Assembly: GCA_036524855.1 (NCBI GenBank)
Contig: DATDBL010000169.1
Location: 1 to 5,136 of the forward strand
Direction of reading: 5' to 3'
Source of the DNA: Aldersonia sp036524855
GTDB taxonomy: Bacteria > Actinomycetota > Actinomycetes > Mycobacteriales > Mycobacteriaceae
Length of the DNA stretch: 5,136 bases
Numbering within the stretch: position 1 is the first letter of the stretch; each line of letters begins with the position of its first letter. Below, in pieces: positions 5,105 to 5,136 of the stretch. The position numbers and the translations under genes are program-made. The notes under the pieces are model-generated. The model worked only from the letters and a program-made list of their open reading frames with translations. It searched no databases and was not told the DNA's origin.

Positions 5105-5132
5105 CCCCCGACGAACTTACGGGCGGGACCAC
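5100..5132 (-). repeat. right terminal inverted repeat of the IS630 element
   Basis: Read inward it starts GTGGTCCCGCCCGTAAG and ends GTCAGG, matching the left end at 31 of 33 positions. It contains the passenger gene's stop codon (5102-5104). TTAG follows at the end of the window, supplying the right-hand TA. Confidence 0.9.
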
Positions 5133-5136
5133 TTAG

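Larger units (their letters stand above)
3494..5133. mobile_element. complete IS630-family insertion sequence with a passenger gene
   Basis: The element is bounded by 33-bp terminal inverted repeats (3494-3526 and 5100-5132), with TA at both flanks. It contains a full DDE transposase on the minus strand and a second intact gene on the plus strand. About 1.64 kb is long for IS630 elements, which are usually 1.1-1.2 kb; the extra length is the passenger gene plus the 98-bp divergent control region. Both genes are intact and both repeats nearly identical, so the insertion looks recent and possibly active. It sits inside an already frameshifted gene. Confidence 0.85.

Noticed and set aside
1..5136. 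CRISPR array or riboswitch
   Set aside because: No regularly spaced repeats of CRISPR length and no recognisable riboswitch core were seen on either strand.

Overview
The window is GC-rich DNA with a strong preference for G or C at third codon positions. It carries the C-terminal end of a DesA3-type acyl-CoA desaturase, and the 3' half of a tRNA-Phe with a sequence of the type I associate with mycobacteria. Both point to an actinobacterium, probably Mycobacteriales (Mycobacterium, Gordonia, Rhodococcus or a relative). The genus cannot be fixed from this window alone.

Layout. Positions 1-72 may be the end of an insertion sequence. At 73-461 (minus) is a broken gene whose last readable part resembles the N-terminal half of a PD-(D/E)xK nuclease-like protein. 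Positions 477-1011 hold nothing I recognise. At 1012-1501 (plus) is the C-terminal remnant of a DesA3-like desaturase; its third histidine box is destroyed and its tail is frameshifted. Positions 1502-2411 have no recognisable gene. At 2518-2568 is the 3' half of tRNA-Phe(GAA), starting at the anticodon loop and followed by a rho-independent terminator. This is the classic footprint of a tyrosine-recombinase attachment site. Copies of the nonamer ATGGGGCCA lie on both sides of it, like integrase arm-type sites. Positions 2668-3123 have no gene. At 3124-3493 (plus) is an unrecognised gene broken by at least three frameshifts and then cut by an insertion sequence.

From 3494 to about 5133 is a complete IS630-family element. 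It has 33-bp terminal inverted repeats (31 of 33 identical), a full-length DDE transposase of 383 residues (minus), and a second intact gene of 110 residues (plus) of unknown function. The two genes diverge from a 98-bp region packed with three perfect inverted repeats. Each runs outward and stops at the equivalent TGA inside its terminal repeat.

Overall the window reads as a gene graveyard around a tRNA integration hotspot, invaded by a healthy IS. The only intact genes are the two inside the IS630 element. The IS with its conserved-looking passenger gene and palindrome-rich control region is the best candidate for an undescribed system. The attP-like arrangement around the half tRNA is second.
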